Positions 49,417-58,909 of a DNA stretch of 64,000 bases are shown here, piece by piece. This DNA is from Phytoactinopolyspora mesophila (GTDB taxonomy: Bacteria; Actinomycetota; Actinomycetes; Jiangellales; Jiangellaceae), in contig NZ_WLZY01000013.1 of NCBI RefSeq assembly GCF_010122465.1, forward strand, positions 1 to 64,000. The letters are read 5' to 3'. A program made the translations under genes and the position numbers. Below the pieces are notes generated by a model. The model saw only the letters and a program-made list of their open reading frames with translations, made no database searches and was not told the DNA's origin. Position 1 is the first letter of the stretch; the number at the start of each line of letters is the position of its first letter.

Positions 49417-52400
49417 TTAGCGGCGCGCCAGGCGCAGCGTGTACTCCCTCACCTCTGAACCGTCCTCGCTCTCGACGGTGATCTCGAAGTCCCGCGCCCC
49501 ACGTTCATCAGCGTCGACCTCCTCGACATTGACCGTCGCGTAGGGGTCGCGGGTCGTGGCCGACACGGTACTGCGGTGCGGCGGCCGGGCAACCACCCGG
49601 TAATCGGTGGTCTCCGGGTCGAACCCATCGATCACCGCACCGTCGACCTCGATCGAACCAGCCGCCGCGTCCGCCGACACACCGGGTGCGGCCGCGAAGA
49701 CCTCGATCTCGCTGAGCGTCATGTACCCGCTCGGCCGGGCCGTCATCACCACGCGGACGGCGTCTGTGCTCGCATCCACGTCGACGTCGACGACCGGAGC
49801 GTCGGCCGACGGGTCCCAGTCGATCTCGACCTCTCCGCTAGCGTCAGCCCATTCACCGGAGTCGTCACGGACCTCCACGCGCAAGCTCTCGGCGACGCTC
49901 GGGTTGTTGCCATCACGGTAGAAGTGCGTCACGACGCGCGTGACGTCGCGCGTCGTGGGCAACTCGAAAGTGATCGTGTCAGTGGGGTTCTTCGTGTCGC
50001 CCGACTTCCAGTTCGACCACGCCTTTTCCGTGGTGTTGCCGCTGCGCAACCGATCGGCGGAGTAGCCACTCTCGGTGAACGTCGCGCTGGCCACCACACC
50101 GTCGTCGAGTGCGGCATTCGCCTGCACCGGCTCGGTGACCTGTACCCGGACGGTCGCGTCCACGATGCTGCCGTCGACTACCTCCGCCGTCCCGTCCAGA
50201 ATCACCACGCCGACGTCGTCGAACGCACCCTCGGGCGCCGACGACCAGGTCACCGGCAGGTCGATCTCAGCGCCATTGTCACCCACGCCGACGACGGTGT
50301 CCGGCAACTGGTCCGGAGCCGCACCGGTGTAGGTCTTGGCCCGGCCCGGTGCCGTCGACGAGATGACGTCCACCGTCACCACGGCCTCGGCGGCATACGC
50401 CTGTCCCAGCGCGTCGGTGGCTTCTCCACTCACCTGCACGGTTCCCGGCCGGTTCCAGCGGTTGGGCCGGACATCGTCCCAGGTCACCGGCAGGTCACCG
50501 CGAACTCCATCCCGGTAGACGCCGGCAACGGTCTCCGGCAGGTCCGGTGCGACCCCGGGCACGGTGAAGCTTTCGACGGTCTCGGTACCGAGCAGGGTTT
50601 CGTCCATGACCGCCCAGCGCTGGTTGGCACCCGAGGTAGGCGTCCACGTCGTCACCGGCGAGCCGTCCGCGGTGGCGTTTCCGGACACGTCGATCACCCG
50701 TCCGGTGGCCACGTTGACGAAGGTGTAGGTGCCGTCGCCTGTCGTCGACATCTGCCACTGCGCGCCCGCGTCGGGAGCGTCGTCGTCGTTCTCGAGGACA
50801 AGCGATCCGTCACGAAGAGCCAGTCGCTGGCCGGTCTCTACGTTGCTCACCGCATAGCGCTCCCGGTTGCTGAAGCCGTCCGTCACCTTCTCCACCGACC
50901 ACAGCTGCTCCGCGCTGCCGGCGTCGTCGGTGCGGATCACCACGCCGGTTCCGCTCGCGTCCGGTGCGAGAGAGCGCCCGCTCTGCACGCCCTGAAGCCG
51001 ATACACGTGCTCCGGCTGAATCAGCGCCGCGTCGTCGGCCACGCCCGACACTCCGTCCACGACGAAGGTGGTGACCGATTTGGCCGGAACGACGAGCGTC
51101 GCCGAGTTGTCGGAGACCGCCACCGGCTCTGCCTCGACCAGCCCGCCGTCGGCGCTGGACACGATCGGGGTGACGGTGGCCTGGTCGCTGACGCTGCCGA
51201 ACAGGGACAGGTCCAGGGTCACCGCACGAGAAGACGTGTCGTTGTTCACGTGTACGACGCTCGCCGCGTCACCCGACTGCCTGATCGCCGCCACGCTGGA
51301 TGTGTCGTTGACCTTGACCATCCGGTCGCCGGGGCGGATGTGGTGGGTGAAGTTGCGGATGGTGTCGTACTTCGTGTTGGTCTGGATCGGGCAGGTCTCG
51401 AGCGTGTCCTCGGCCGTACAGGTGAAGGGGATGTGGATGCTGCCCCAGTTCCCGTTGCCGGCCACCTGCGGCCCGGTGTCCTCGATCGGCTGCCACAGCA
51501 CCCATGCCGACGGCTCGAGCTCGCGCAGATCGTTGACGATGCGGGAGGCGATGCCGAGGCCGGTCTCCATGGTGGTGTAGTCGGTCGGTGAATGGAACGA
51601 ACCCTCGACCTCGCTCTGCCAGAGCACCTTGTCTTCGCCCTTGGCGATGTCGCGCACCGCGGTGCGCTGCCCGGTGCCGTAGGTGTGGACGTTGAGCTGG
51701 TCGACGGCGGCTCGCCCGGCAGCGGAGTAGCCGTTCCAGTTCTCGATGAAGATGCCGGGGTTGGTCTCGTCCATCGCGGAGATCACCGCGTCGGTGGCCG
51801 CGCCGTCCAATTCTTCCCGCAGTGCCAGGATCACCTTCTCCTGCAATGCCGGCCCGGCATGCACGCCTTCCTGACGTCCGCCGACGGGCTGCCCGTCCGG
51901 TCCGAGGGTGGTGGTCCAATACGGCGTGTTCGGCTCGTTGAGCGGGTCGATGGTGTCGAACTCGATGCCGTGGACGTCCTCGATGTGCTCCATGACACGC
52001 ACCATGTACGTGGCGAAATCGTCCAGAGTGTCCTCACGGATCGAGTCGGTGCGGGCGACGAACGGCCCGGAGACGTATCCGTTGTTCGTCTGGAACCACG
52101 GCGGGGAGTTGCTGAACGCCTCCCAGTGGTCCACCCGGTCCTTGATGGCGTCGATCCACCAGCGCTGGTTCGCATCAGCGTCCCAGTTCCAGTGGTCCGG
52201 GTTGTCCGGGTCCCACCAGTCCATGTCCTCCTGCGTGATGCCCTCGGGGGCGTTCCAGAAGCCTTCCATGGTGGCGCCGAGCTTCATGTAGTCATCACGT
52301 ACGTCCGGGGCGTTGCCGCCGCCGATGTTGTAGCGGGCGATGTTGAGGCGCAGACCGTCGTCGCCGAACACCATGTCGACGAGCTTGTCGCGGATCTCGT

Positions 52401-52632
52401 CCGGATAGCCGCCGGTGATGTTGGCCGACCAGACCAGGCTGGCACCCCATCCTTCGAATTCTTGCTGCTGGTACGACGGGTCGATCTGGACGGTGACCGC
52501 GCTGCCAGGCTCGTCGGCGCCGGCCGGGACGATCCCCGATCCGACGGGACCGACGACGAGCCCGGCGCACAGCGCCATCGAACTACTTCCTGTGAGCGCT
52601 AACGTTCGGACTGTGCGATGTCTTCTGGGCAT
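49417..52632 (-). CDS. Secreted GH30 glycoside hydrolase with lectin, Big_4 and F5/8-C modules
   Basis: This 1071-aa exported enzyme starts with a signal peptide (1-42). The GH30 (beta/alpha)8 domain runs to about 520 (FEGWGASLVWSANITGGYP, LRLNIARYNIGGGNAP), with acid/base Glu in DPLNEPNT (about 231) and nucleophile in LWQSEVEG (about 340). The sequence style is that of endo-beta-1,6-galactanase-like GH30. A ricin-B lectin fold (about 541-677), two Big_4 Ig-like domains (about 679-837), an F5/8-type-C/CBM32-like domain (about 839-980) and a cadherin-like sandwich at the end follow. ATG at 52632 after TGAGGAG. Last gene of the transport operon. Confidence 0.92.
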   Translation of the reverse strand: MPRRHRTVRTLALTGSSSMALCAGLVVGPVGSGIVPAGADEPGSAVTVQIDPSYQQQEFEGWGASLVWSANITGGYPDEIRDKLVDMVFGDDGLRLNIARYNIGGGNAPDVRDDYMKLGATMEGFWNAPEGITQEDMDWWDPDNPDHWNWDADANQRWWIDAIKDRVDHWEAFSNSPPWFQTNNGYVSGPFVARTDSIREDTLDDFATYMVRVMEHIEDVHGIEFDTIDPLNEPNTPYWTTTLGPDGQPVGGRQEGVHAGPALQEKVILALREELDGAATDAVISAMDETNPGIFIENWNGYSAAGRAAVDQLNVHTYGTGQRTAVRDIAKGEDKVLWQSEVEGSFHSPTDYTTMETGLGIASRIVNDLRELEPSAWVLWQPIEDTGPQVAGNGNWGSIHIPFTCTAEDTLETCPIQTNTKYDTIRNFTHHIRPGDRMVKVNDTSSVAAIRQSGDAASVVHVNNDTSSRAVTLDLSLFGSVSDQATVTPIVSSADGGLVEAEPVAVSDNSATLVVPAKSVTTFVVDGVSGVADDAALIQPEHVYRLQGVQSGRSLAPDASGTGVVIRTDDAGSAEQLWSVEKVTDGFSNRERYAVSNVETGQRLALRDGSLVLENDDDAPDAGAQWQMSTTGDGTYTFVNVATGRVIDVSGNATADGSPVTTWTPTSGANQRWAVMDETLLGTETVESFTVPGVAPDLPETVAGVYRDGVRGDLPVTWDDVRPNRWNRPGTVQVSGEATDALGQAYAAEAVVTVDVISSTAPGRAKTYTGAAPDQLPDTVVGVGDNGAEIDLPVTWSSAPEGAFDDVGVVILDGTAEVVDGSIVDATVRVQVTEPVQANAALDDGVVASATFTESGYSADRLRSGNTTEKAWSNWKSGDTKNPTDTITFELPTTRDVTRVVTHFYRDGNNPSVAESLRVEVRDDSGEWADASGEVEIDWDPSADAPVVDVDVDASTDAVRVVMTARPSGYMTLSEIEVFAAAPGVSADAAAGSIEVDGAVIDGFDPETTDYRVVARPPHRSTVSATTRDPYATVNVEEVDADERGARDFEITVESEDGSEVREYTLRLARR

Positions 52633-52742
52633 GGCACTCCTCATACAACGTTTGCGGATCAGCGCCGACCAACGTGTCGGCACGGATGACATGGCGCCGT
52701 CGACGCCGCCCCGTGTTTTCCCTCCTTCCGTCTCGAGACTCC

Positions 52743-53495
52743 TTAATCCCCCGGGACCGACGCGGGGTCTCCTTCCGACTCGGCGGAGAGTATCGGTGAC
52801 AGTGCGAACCGGGTGTTCGCCCACACCACATACAGCAATGGCGACGATGTGACGAAGATCCCGATGGCCGGCTTGGCGAGCACGATCGCCACCGCCAGCC
52901 CGAGCACCACGACGTTCATCACCACCAGGTACCAGCGCCGCGCCAGCAAATAGACACACGGGCGCAGCAGCTCACGAAGTCCGCTACGCCGACGTTCGAC
53001 AGTCAGGACGACGACGCCGACGACGACCGCCACTACCAGCACGGACGTCGTCACGAAGAACGGCACCAGGGCGCCGCCCCACGCGGTGCGCGCGACGATG
53101 ATGCCGTCCAGCACCAGCACACCGACGACGACGGCGCCGGCCGCCCATACGATCAGCGCCCGGCGGGCCGCGGCGCGGTATGCGGACCAGAACGGGCGCA
53201 GCACCACGGTGCCGCCGGCTTGGAGCGCGGCGAAACAGCCGAAGGCCCCCGCGAGGGCGGGCGCACACAAGCAGGACAGCACGAGGAAGAACGGCCACGA
53301 CGCCAGCGGATTGCGCACGATCGCCAGGGCGGCGATCAGCGGTGAGCACGCCACCGCCAGCAGCAGGTTCGTCATCAGCCCCACGTACACGGTGCCGAAG
53401 ATGTTCTCGTAGGTTGACTGGCGGGCCGGCCGGAGCAGCGTGCCTACCACGCCACCCTGGGCGGCGCCGGTAGAAACCGCGGTCGATGTGGTCAT
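52743..53495 (-). CDS. YesL family (DUF624) membrane protein
   Basis: This is a 250-aa membrane protein with about six helices (ENIFGTVYVGLMTNLLLAVACSPLIAALAI... YLLARRWYLVVMNVVVLGLAVAIVLA). YesL proteins recur in rhamnogalacturonan and other plant-polysaccharide loci; their function is unknown and may be in transport. The ATG at 53495 follows GGGGTGAG and lies 5 bp after the permease stop, so it is in the same operon. Confidence 0.87.
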   Translation of the reverse strand: MTTSTAVSTGAAQGGVVGTLLRPARQSTYENIFGTVYVGLMTNLLLAVACSPLIAALAIVRNPLASWPFFLVLSCLCAPALAGAFGCFAALQAGGTVVLRPFWSAYRAAARRALIVWAAGAVVVGVLVLDGIIVARTAWGGALVPFFVTTSVLVVAVVVGVVVLTVERRRSGLRELLRPCVYLLARRWYLVVMNVVVLGLAVAIVLAKPAIGIFVTSSPLLYVVWANTRFALSPILSAESEGDPASVPGD

Positions 53496-53500
53496 CACAC

Positions 53501-54397
53501 TCACCCCTTCAGCCCCGTCGTCGCGATACCGCGGATGAAGTACCGCTGGCCGAGCAGGAAGATGAGCACGATCGGCAGAACCGAGATGACGGCGCCGGTC
53601 ATGATCATCGCGTACTCCGCGTCGTACTGCCCGATGAACGAACGCAAGCCCAGCTGTACGGTCCATAGTTCGTTGCTCGTCAGGTAGATGAACGGCCCCA
53701 TGTAGTCGTTCCAGGTGTTGACGAAGGTCAACAGGGCCAAGCTGGCCAACGCCGGCTTCGACAGCGGCAACATGATCCGCCGGTAGATGCCGTACTCGCT
53801 CAGCCCGTCGATGCGAGCCGCCTCGACGAGTTCGTCCGGGATAGACATGTAGTACTGACGCATCAAGAACACGCCGAACGCGCCGAAGGCCTGCAGGAGA
53901 ATGATCGACCAGAACGTGTTGGTCAGCCCCGCCTCCTGCATCATGATGTACTGCGGCACCATGTAGGCCTGCCAGGGCACCGCGATGGTGCCGATGTAGG
54001 CCAGGAACAGTGCGTCCCGACCCGGAAAATGCACCTTCGAGAAACCGTAGGCAGCGAAGCTTCCGGTGAGCACCTGGAGGAACGTGATGGTGATCGCCAG
54101 GAACGCGGAGTTGCGCAGGTACAACATCATCGGGATCCGGTCCCAGATGTCGACGAAGTTCGACCACCGGAACTCGGTGGGGATCCATTGAATCGGAACG
54201 GTGAAGACCTCGTTGTTGCGTTTCAGCGACGACGAGATCATCCATATGAACGGCACCAGCACCAGCAACGCCGCGGCGGTCAAGAGCACGTAAGTCGCGG
54301 CCTTGCGGATCAGACCCTTCGGGCGGCGGGCCGGCAAGGGCGCTGCCGGTGCACGTGGGGGTGCACCGGTCGACGCCGCATCAGGCAGAACGGTCAT
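53501..54397 (-). CDS. Sugar ABC transporter permease (MalG-like), second locus
   Basis: This 298-aa permease has an Arg/Pro-rich start and six helices. Its EAA loop is VEAARIDGLSEYGIYRRIMLPLSKPA. ATG at 54397 follows GGGGGAAG and overlaps the previous stop (ATGA). It pairs with the MalF-like protein upstream to import an oligosaccharide released by the GH30 enzyme. No ATPase gene is in the locus. Confidence 0.92.
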   Translation of the reverse strand: MTVLPDAASTGAPPRAPAAPLPARRPKGLIRKAATYVLLTAAALLVLVPFIWMISSSLKRNNEVFTVPIQWIPTEFRWSNFVDIWDRIPMMLYLRNSAFLAITITFLQVLTGSFAAYGFSKVHFPGRDALFLAYIGTIAVPWQAYMVPQYIMMQEAGLTNTFWSIILLQAFGAFGVFLMRQYYMSIPDELVEAARIDGLSEYGIYRRIMLPLSKPALASLALLTFVNTWNDYMGPFIYLTSNELWTVQLGLRSFIGQYDAEYAMIMTGAVISVLPIVLIFLLGQRYFIRGIATTGLKG

Positions 54398-55380
54398 CGG
54401 TTCTTCCCCCGTTCGTTGATCCGGAACTGAACCACCGTCACGGTCAGCACGATGAAGAACAACACCAGCGCGATCGCCGACGAGTATCCGAACCGACCTT
54501 CCCTGATGCCCTCCCGGTAGATGAGCTGAGCCAAGACCAAGGTGCTTCGGCCCGGTCCGCCGTCGGTCATCACGACGATCAAGTCGAGGATCTTGAAACT
54601 CTGGATAGTGAGCATCACGACGACGAAGAACGTCACTGGCCGCAGTCCTGGCAGGGTGACGTGCCAGAAGCGCTGCCAGGCATTCGCCCCGTCCACCCGG
54701 GCGGCCTCGTAGTACTCCTCCGGGATGGTCTGCAGGCCGGCCAGATAGAGCACCATGTAGTACCCCATGTCCCGCCACACGCTGGTGATGATCACCGCAG
54801 GCATGGCCCAGTCGGTACTGGCCGTCCATCCTGGAGGATTGGTGACGCCGAGAAACTCCAGGAACTGGTTGACCGGACCGAGGGTGGGGTTGAACAGCAT
54901 GTTCCACACCACGGCGACGGCGACCAGCGACGTGATGTATGGGAAGAACGCGGCGGTCCGGAAGAACTTCACGCCGCGGATCTTCCGGTTCAGCACAATC
55001 GCCAGGGCCAAGGCGGCGACCAGCGTCAACGGAATATGGCCGCCGGCATAGAACAGGGTGTTGAACAGGGCCACCCGGAAGTTCTCGTCACCGATCATCC
55101 GCTGGAAGTTGGCCAGCCCCACCCATTGCGGTGAGCTGAACGAGTTCCACTCCATGAAGGCCAGCGCGAAGGCCGCTGTGACCGGAACGAGGGTGAAAAC
55201 CGCGAACCCGACAAAATTAGGCAGGATGAAACTCCAGCCCACGAGCGTGTTGCGCCGTATTTGCCGACGTCGCTCCGGGCTGCGCGGCGGGCGGCGTCGC
55301 GCTGGCCGGCCCGCCGCACCTGAGGACGCCGGCGCCGGGTCCGGCCGAGCCGAATCCGGCGGCGTCTTCACTTCAGACAT
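54394..55380 (-). CDS. Sugar ABC transporter permease (MalF-like), second locus
   Basis: This 328-aa permease has a long Pro/Arg-rich cytoplasmic N-terminus, then helix LVGWSFILPNFVGFAVFTLVPV. The EAA loop is YEAARVDGANAWQRFWHVTLPGLRP. It is coupled by 4 bp to the MalG-like gene. A 102-bp gap with a hairpin separates it from the binding lipoprotein gene. Confidence 0.92.
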   Translation of the reverse strand: MSEVKTPPDSARPDPAPASSGAAGRPARRRPPRSPERRRQIRRNTLVGWSFILPNFVGFAVFTLVPVTAAFALAFMEWNSFSSPQWVGLANFQRMIGDENFRVALFNTLFYAGGHIPLTLVAALALAIVLNRKIRGVKFFRTAAFFPYITSLVAVAVVWNMLFNPTLGPVNQFLEFLGVTNPPGWTASTDWAMPAVIITSVWRDMGYYMVLYLAGLQTIPEEYYEAARVDGANAWQRFWHVTLPGLRPVTFFVVVMLTIQSFKILDLIVVMTDGGPGRSTLVLAQLIYREGIREGRFGYSSAIALVLFFIVLTVTVVQFRINERGKNR

Positions 55381-55408
55381 TGATGTCCTCTCCGGTGTCC
55401 GCGGTGAA

Positions 55409-55449
55409 CGTCAGCGACTCGCTGTGCGTGCTGCGACGGGCCGCTGACG
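55409..55449 (-). other. Intercistronic hairpin, binding protein to permease
   Basis: CGTCAGCG and CGCTGACG form an 8-bp stem in the gap after the binding-protein gene. It may protect the upstream mRNA segment so that the binding protein is made in excess, a common arrangement in such operons. Confidence 0.5.
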
Positions 55450-55482
55450 CTCACGGGGCAACTGCCTCCGGGCGTGAGCTCG

Positions 55483-56754
55483 TCAGCGGACTTCGTTCTC
55501 CACACGCTCACCCATCGTCTTGAGGCCGTCCTCGACCGACTTGTCGCCGACCATGATGAGCTGATGCTCCTCGTTGAGGATGGTGTCGATATCCGAGGCG
55601 GTCTCGCTGACCGGCATCTCGAGCACAACGGAGTCCGGCTCGAACGCCGTCTTGGACAGCTCGTCCTCCGGCATGCCGTCGAGCGCGAAGTAGGCATCGG
55701 TGATCTCGGAGCTCTGCAGTGCGGGCACCACCCCGATGGCGGCGATGGCTTTGGCGCCTTCCGCACTGGCCGCGAACTCCACGAACGTCTTGGCCGCATC
55801 GGCGTTCTTCGCGTTCTCGTTGACCGCGAACGCGGTGGGCGAACCGAACGAGACGACGTCGTCGGACCCGGGGACCTGCGGCATCGGAGCCAGGCCCCAG
55901 TCGACGTCCGTGTCGCCGCTCTCCGCGGCCGCCAAGAGCGCGGCGATGTACCAGGTCCCCATCGGCAGCATCGCGGTCGCCTCGGTCTCGAACATCGACT
56001 GATAGCCGGTCTGCTGCGATGTCGCGGTGCCGAAGTCGAGCGTGGCACCGGATTCCTGCAGCCCCACGGCCATGTCGTACTGATCGGCGAAGAAGGAATA
56101 GTCACCGCTCAGCTGGTCGCCGCCCGTTTGGGCGGCGGAGATCGCCTGGATCACCGACCTCCAGGTGTGGTGGTAGGTGCCGTAGACCTTGTCACCGCCC
56201 TCACCCTGGGTGAGCTCCGCGGCTAGATCCGCGTACTCGTCCCACGTCAGGTGGTCGGGATAGTCGAGCCCGGCCTCGTCGAAGAGCCCCTTGTTGTAAT
56301 AGAGCAACCAGAAGTCCTGGCGATACGGCAGCGCGTAGTACTGCCCGTCGATGTCGTAGGCATCCAAGCCGGCGAGGTTCGAGGTGTCGATCGAATCAGC
56401 CATGTCGGTGATGTCCATCAGCTGCCCGCGATTGGCGTAACGGGAATAGCCGATGACGTTCTTCATGGTCAATACGTCGGTATCGTCGCCACCGGCCAGC
56501 ATGGCGGTGATCTTGTCGTCATAGTCGTCCGCCAGGATGTCCACCGGCTTGATCGTGATGTTCGGGTGCGCCTCTTCGAAGGCGTCGAACAGTGCGCGGA
56601 ACTCCGGCGTGCCCTCGATGTTCCACACCGAGACCGACAACGTGACGTCACCGCCGTCGCTCGACGCGCTGTCGCCGTTGTCGCCGCCGCATGCCGCCAA
56701 CACGAGCGCCAGCGCCGCTGCGGAGACAAGGCCTTGACCTAACCGTCCTTGCAT
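55483..56754 (-). CDS. Extracellular sugar-binding lipoprotein, second locus
   Basis: This is a 423-aa family-1 solute-binding protein. The lipoprotein signal reads GLVSAAALALVLAAC followed by GGDNGDSASSDGG. The body shows the usual segments (VSVWNIEG, FEEAHPNITIKPV, MLAGGDDTDVLTM, YALPYRQDFWLLYYNKGLFDEAG). It feeds the two permeases downstream. By context the ligand is a galactan- or uronate-type oligosaccharide, an inference. Confidence 0.92.
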   Translation of the reverse strand: MQGRLGQGLVSAAALALVLAACGGDNGDSASSDGGDVTLSVSVWNIEGTPEFRALFDAFEEAHPNITIKPVDILADDYDDKITAMLAGGDDTDVLTMKNVIGYSRYANRGQLMDITDMADSIDTSNLAGLDAYDIDGQYYALPYRQDFWLLYYNKGLFDEAGLDYPDHLTWDEYADLAAELTQGEGGDKVYGTYHHTWRSVIQAISAAQTGGDQLSGDYSFFADQYDMAVGLQESGATLDFGTATSQQTGYQSMFETEATAMLPMGTWYIAALLAAAESGDTDVDWGLAPMPQVPGSDDVVSFGSPTAFAVNENAKNADAAKTFVEFAASAEGAKAIAAIGVVPALQSSEITDAYFALDGMPEDELSKTAFEPDSVVLEMPVSETASDIDTILNEEHQLIMVGDKSVEDGLKTMGERVENEVR

Positions 56755-56811
56755 CTGTTTCTCCTCTCGTCAGGCCTCGCGTCGAGTCCTGTCGGCTGTT
56801 CCCCGTGTCTG

Positions 56812-56853
56812 AGAGTCTGTTCCTAACCCCGGCCGGGTTTAGGGACAGACTCT
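56812..56853 (-). other. Large intercistronic hairpin after DUF2264 gene
   Basis: Two 21-bp arms (19 of 21 paired) meet at a GGCC centre with no loop, 5 bp past the DUF2264 stop. There is no T-run on the minus strand. It may attenuate read-through into the transport genes or stabilise mRNA ends. Confidence 0.65.
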
Positions 56854-56857
56854 AAAA

Positions 56858-58909
56858 TCAGTTCGTTTCCGGTCCCGGCACGTTCTCCACTGGTGCAGGC
56901 GGCAGCTCCACCTCCGTCCACTGCTCGTCCGGCCAACCGATACGTATGTGGGCACGCTCGGAATCCAGCACGATCGTGGGCTCCCGCTGGAGGGCCGATC
57001 CGTCTCCCGGTTCCGGCTCGCCCCAGAGCCCGACGACGACGCTGCGCCACTGTCCGGGCAGCACCGGCCCGGCCACCCACGGTGTCGCGCTGTGTGTACC
57101 GAGCGGGCTAGCGTCGTCGTCGGTGTGCACCCCTGCCTCGTCGAACCCGTCGCCAGCCGAGATCACCGACTCGAGGGACGCGCGGCGGACCCGTGCGCCT
57201 GGCCGGGCCGGCGGCTCATCCGCCACGCTCTGGACCGATATCTGGTCGGCCAGCGCCCAGCCGCCGATGCGCAGCCTCTGCGCCAGGCTCACGGCTCCAG
57301 GCTGGTCCGGCAGCGAGTCGACACGGACGCATCGCACTTCCCAGGACCCGCGCAAGATCGACACGACGGTGATCGCCGCGGCATCCCTGGTCTCTCCCGG
57401 GCGACCGGATCCATGGTCGCGCTGCTCATGGTCGGCACTCACCCAACGGGCTCGGGCGACCGACGCGCCGACGGCAGCGCGCTGAGCGCCATCTCCGACG
57501 ACACCGATCCGCAGCGTGTGCATGCCGGCCCGGTGCGTCGCCCGTCCGTCGACGTCGAGCAGCGCGACGCTCTGGTCCACGGGATTTCCCCAGGCGCGAG
57601 TCGACAGCAGCGGGGCGGTGGCTGTCGAATACCCGAGCCGGGCGTACAGCGGAGAATCCCCGACTTGCGCCCCCTCGACGGCATGGTCGGTGCCGTGGTT
57701 GATCACCCGCACAGTTCCGTCCCGCTTTGTACCGCTGAGCAGCCAACCGGGCGCGTGGACGACCGAGACGCCGTCGGCCCGCTCCACCGGGAGGGGCTCT
57801 TCGGCTGCCGTCCACACCGGGTGTTCAGCCGGCAGAGCCAGCCCGAGCATCCCCTTCGTGGCCCAGTAGGGCGACGACGGTCCGGAATAGCTCTGAGCAA
57901 GGTGCCGCCACTCGCCGTGCCACCCCAGCGTCAGCAGATCTCTGCCGTCCGGCGCACCGTTCTCCGCGAAGTGCGCGACAATCCCCGAGGCGGCCCGGCG
58001 CAGCTGACCTGGCTTCCCGACACCAGCGAACGCGCCGAGCCACAGCGGCGCCGCGGCGGCGAACCGGTACACGAGGCTGCGCCCCTGGATCAGCGGCGAC
58101 CCATCGGCACCGACCAGGCGGAGATAGTCCTGCAGAAATCGCTCGAGCCGGGCACGGTCCACGTCCTGCCTGCTCGCGGCCAGATCCAGCACGCCCGGCC
58201 CGCCCGAGTCGCCCGTCGCGCCGCGCATCCTGGACCACAGCACCGGATACAGGTGCATGGCCCAGCCGACGTAGTGGTCGAAGGACCGCTCGTCACCGTC
58301 GGCATACCAGCCGTCCTCGCGGTAGAACGACTCGTGGGTCGCCAGATCGTCCTCGATGTCCGACGCCGACCAGGGTCCGCCGACCGACCTGAGGAAGGTC
58401 TCCACCACAATCCGGAACCACACCCAGTTGCAGCGCGGATATCCCGAATCTCCGACCACCGAGCCGAGGTAGTCGACCACCCGCTCCTGGACACTCGACG
58501 ACAGCCGATCCCAGATCCACGGCCGGGTCAGGTCGAGGATCAGCGCGATCGAGGCGGCCTCCACCTTCGCCTGAGCGTGTTCCTCCGGACGCACCCAGCG
58601 TTCCGGCGACGACGGATCGACTCCCGCCGCGATCCCGTCCGCATACCACTCGGCGAGACCAGGGAGGCGTTCTGGATCACGCCCGTGTTCACCAGCCAGC
58701 CGGAACCCGGCGAGAAGGAACGTCCGGGCGAAACCTTCCAGCCCGTCGACGTCGGAGCCATAGCCACCCGCGGCACCGGGAAGGGTGATGCGGGCATGAC
58801 CGGCGGAGGCGTACGGGCGCACGCCGAGCAACATCCGGTCCGCCAGTGCCGCCCAGGTTTCCCGGGTCCAACCGGTGATCGGCGACGATGTCATGGCATC
58901 GCTCCTCAT
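56858..58909 (-). CDS. DUF2264 domain protein
   Basis: This is a 683-aa soluble protein of the DUF2264 family: an alpha/alpha-barrel-like N-terminal part (WAALADRMLLGVRPYASAGHARI, NWVWFRIVVETFLR, DGWYADGDERSFDHYVGWAMHLYP) and a beta-rich C-terminal part. Family members occur in plant-polysaccharide loci and are probably glycoside hydrolases or lyases; the reaction is not known to me. Either the ATG at 58909 (overlapping the preceding stop) or that at 58894 (after GAGGAGCG) may be used. Second gene of the minus-strand operon. Confidence 0.85.
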   Translation of the reverse strand: MRSDAMTSSPITGWTRETWAALADRMLLGVRPYASAGHARITLPGAAGGYGSDVDGLEGFARTFLLAGFRLAGEHGRDPERLPGLAEWYADGIAAGVDPSSPERWVRPEEHAQAKVEAASIALILDLTRPWIWDRLSSSVQERVVDYLGSVVGDSGYPRCNWVWFRIVVETFLRSVGGPWSASDIEDDLATHESFYREDGWYADGDERSFDHYVGWAMHLYPVLWSRMRGATGDSGGPGVLDLAASRQDVDRARLERFLQDYLRLVGADGSPLIQGRSLVYRFAAAAPLWLGAFAGVGKPGQLRRAASGIVAHFAENGAPDGRDLLTLGWHGEWRHLAQSYSGPSSPYWATKGMLGLALPAEHPVWTAAEEPLPVERADGVSVVHAPGWLLSGTKRDGTVRVINHGTDHAVEGAQVGDSPLYARLGYSTATAPLLSTRAWGNPVDQSVALLDVDGRATHRAGMHTLRIGVVGDGAQRAAVGASVARARWVSADHEQRDHGSGRPGETRDAAAITVVSILRGSWEVRCVRVDSLPDQPGAVSLAQRLRIGGWALADQISVQSVADEPPARPGARVRRASLESVISAGDGFDEAGVHTDDDASPLGTHSATPWVAGPVLPGQWRSVVVGLWGEPEPGDGSALQREPTIVLDSERAHIRIGWPDEQWTEVELPPAPVENVPGPETN

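Noticed and set aside
49576-51591. 671-codon plus-strand open frame opposite GH30
   Set aside because: Shadow of the GH30 coding strand; low-complexity Arg/Val/Asp product and no ribosome site.
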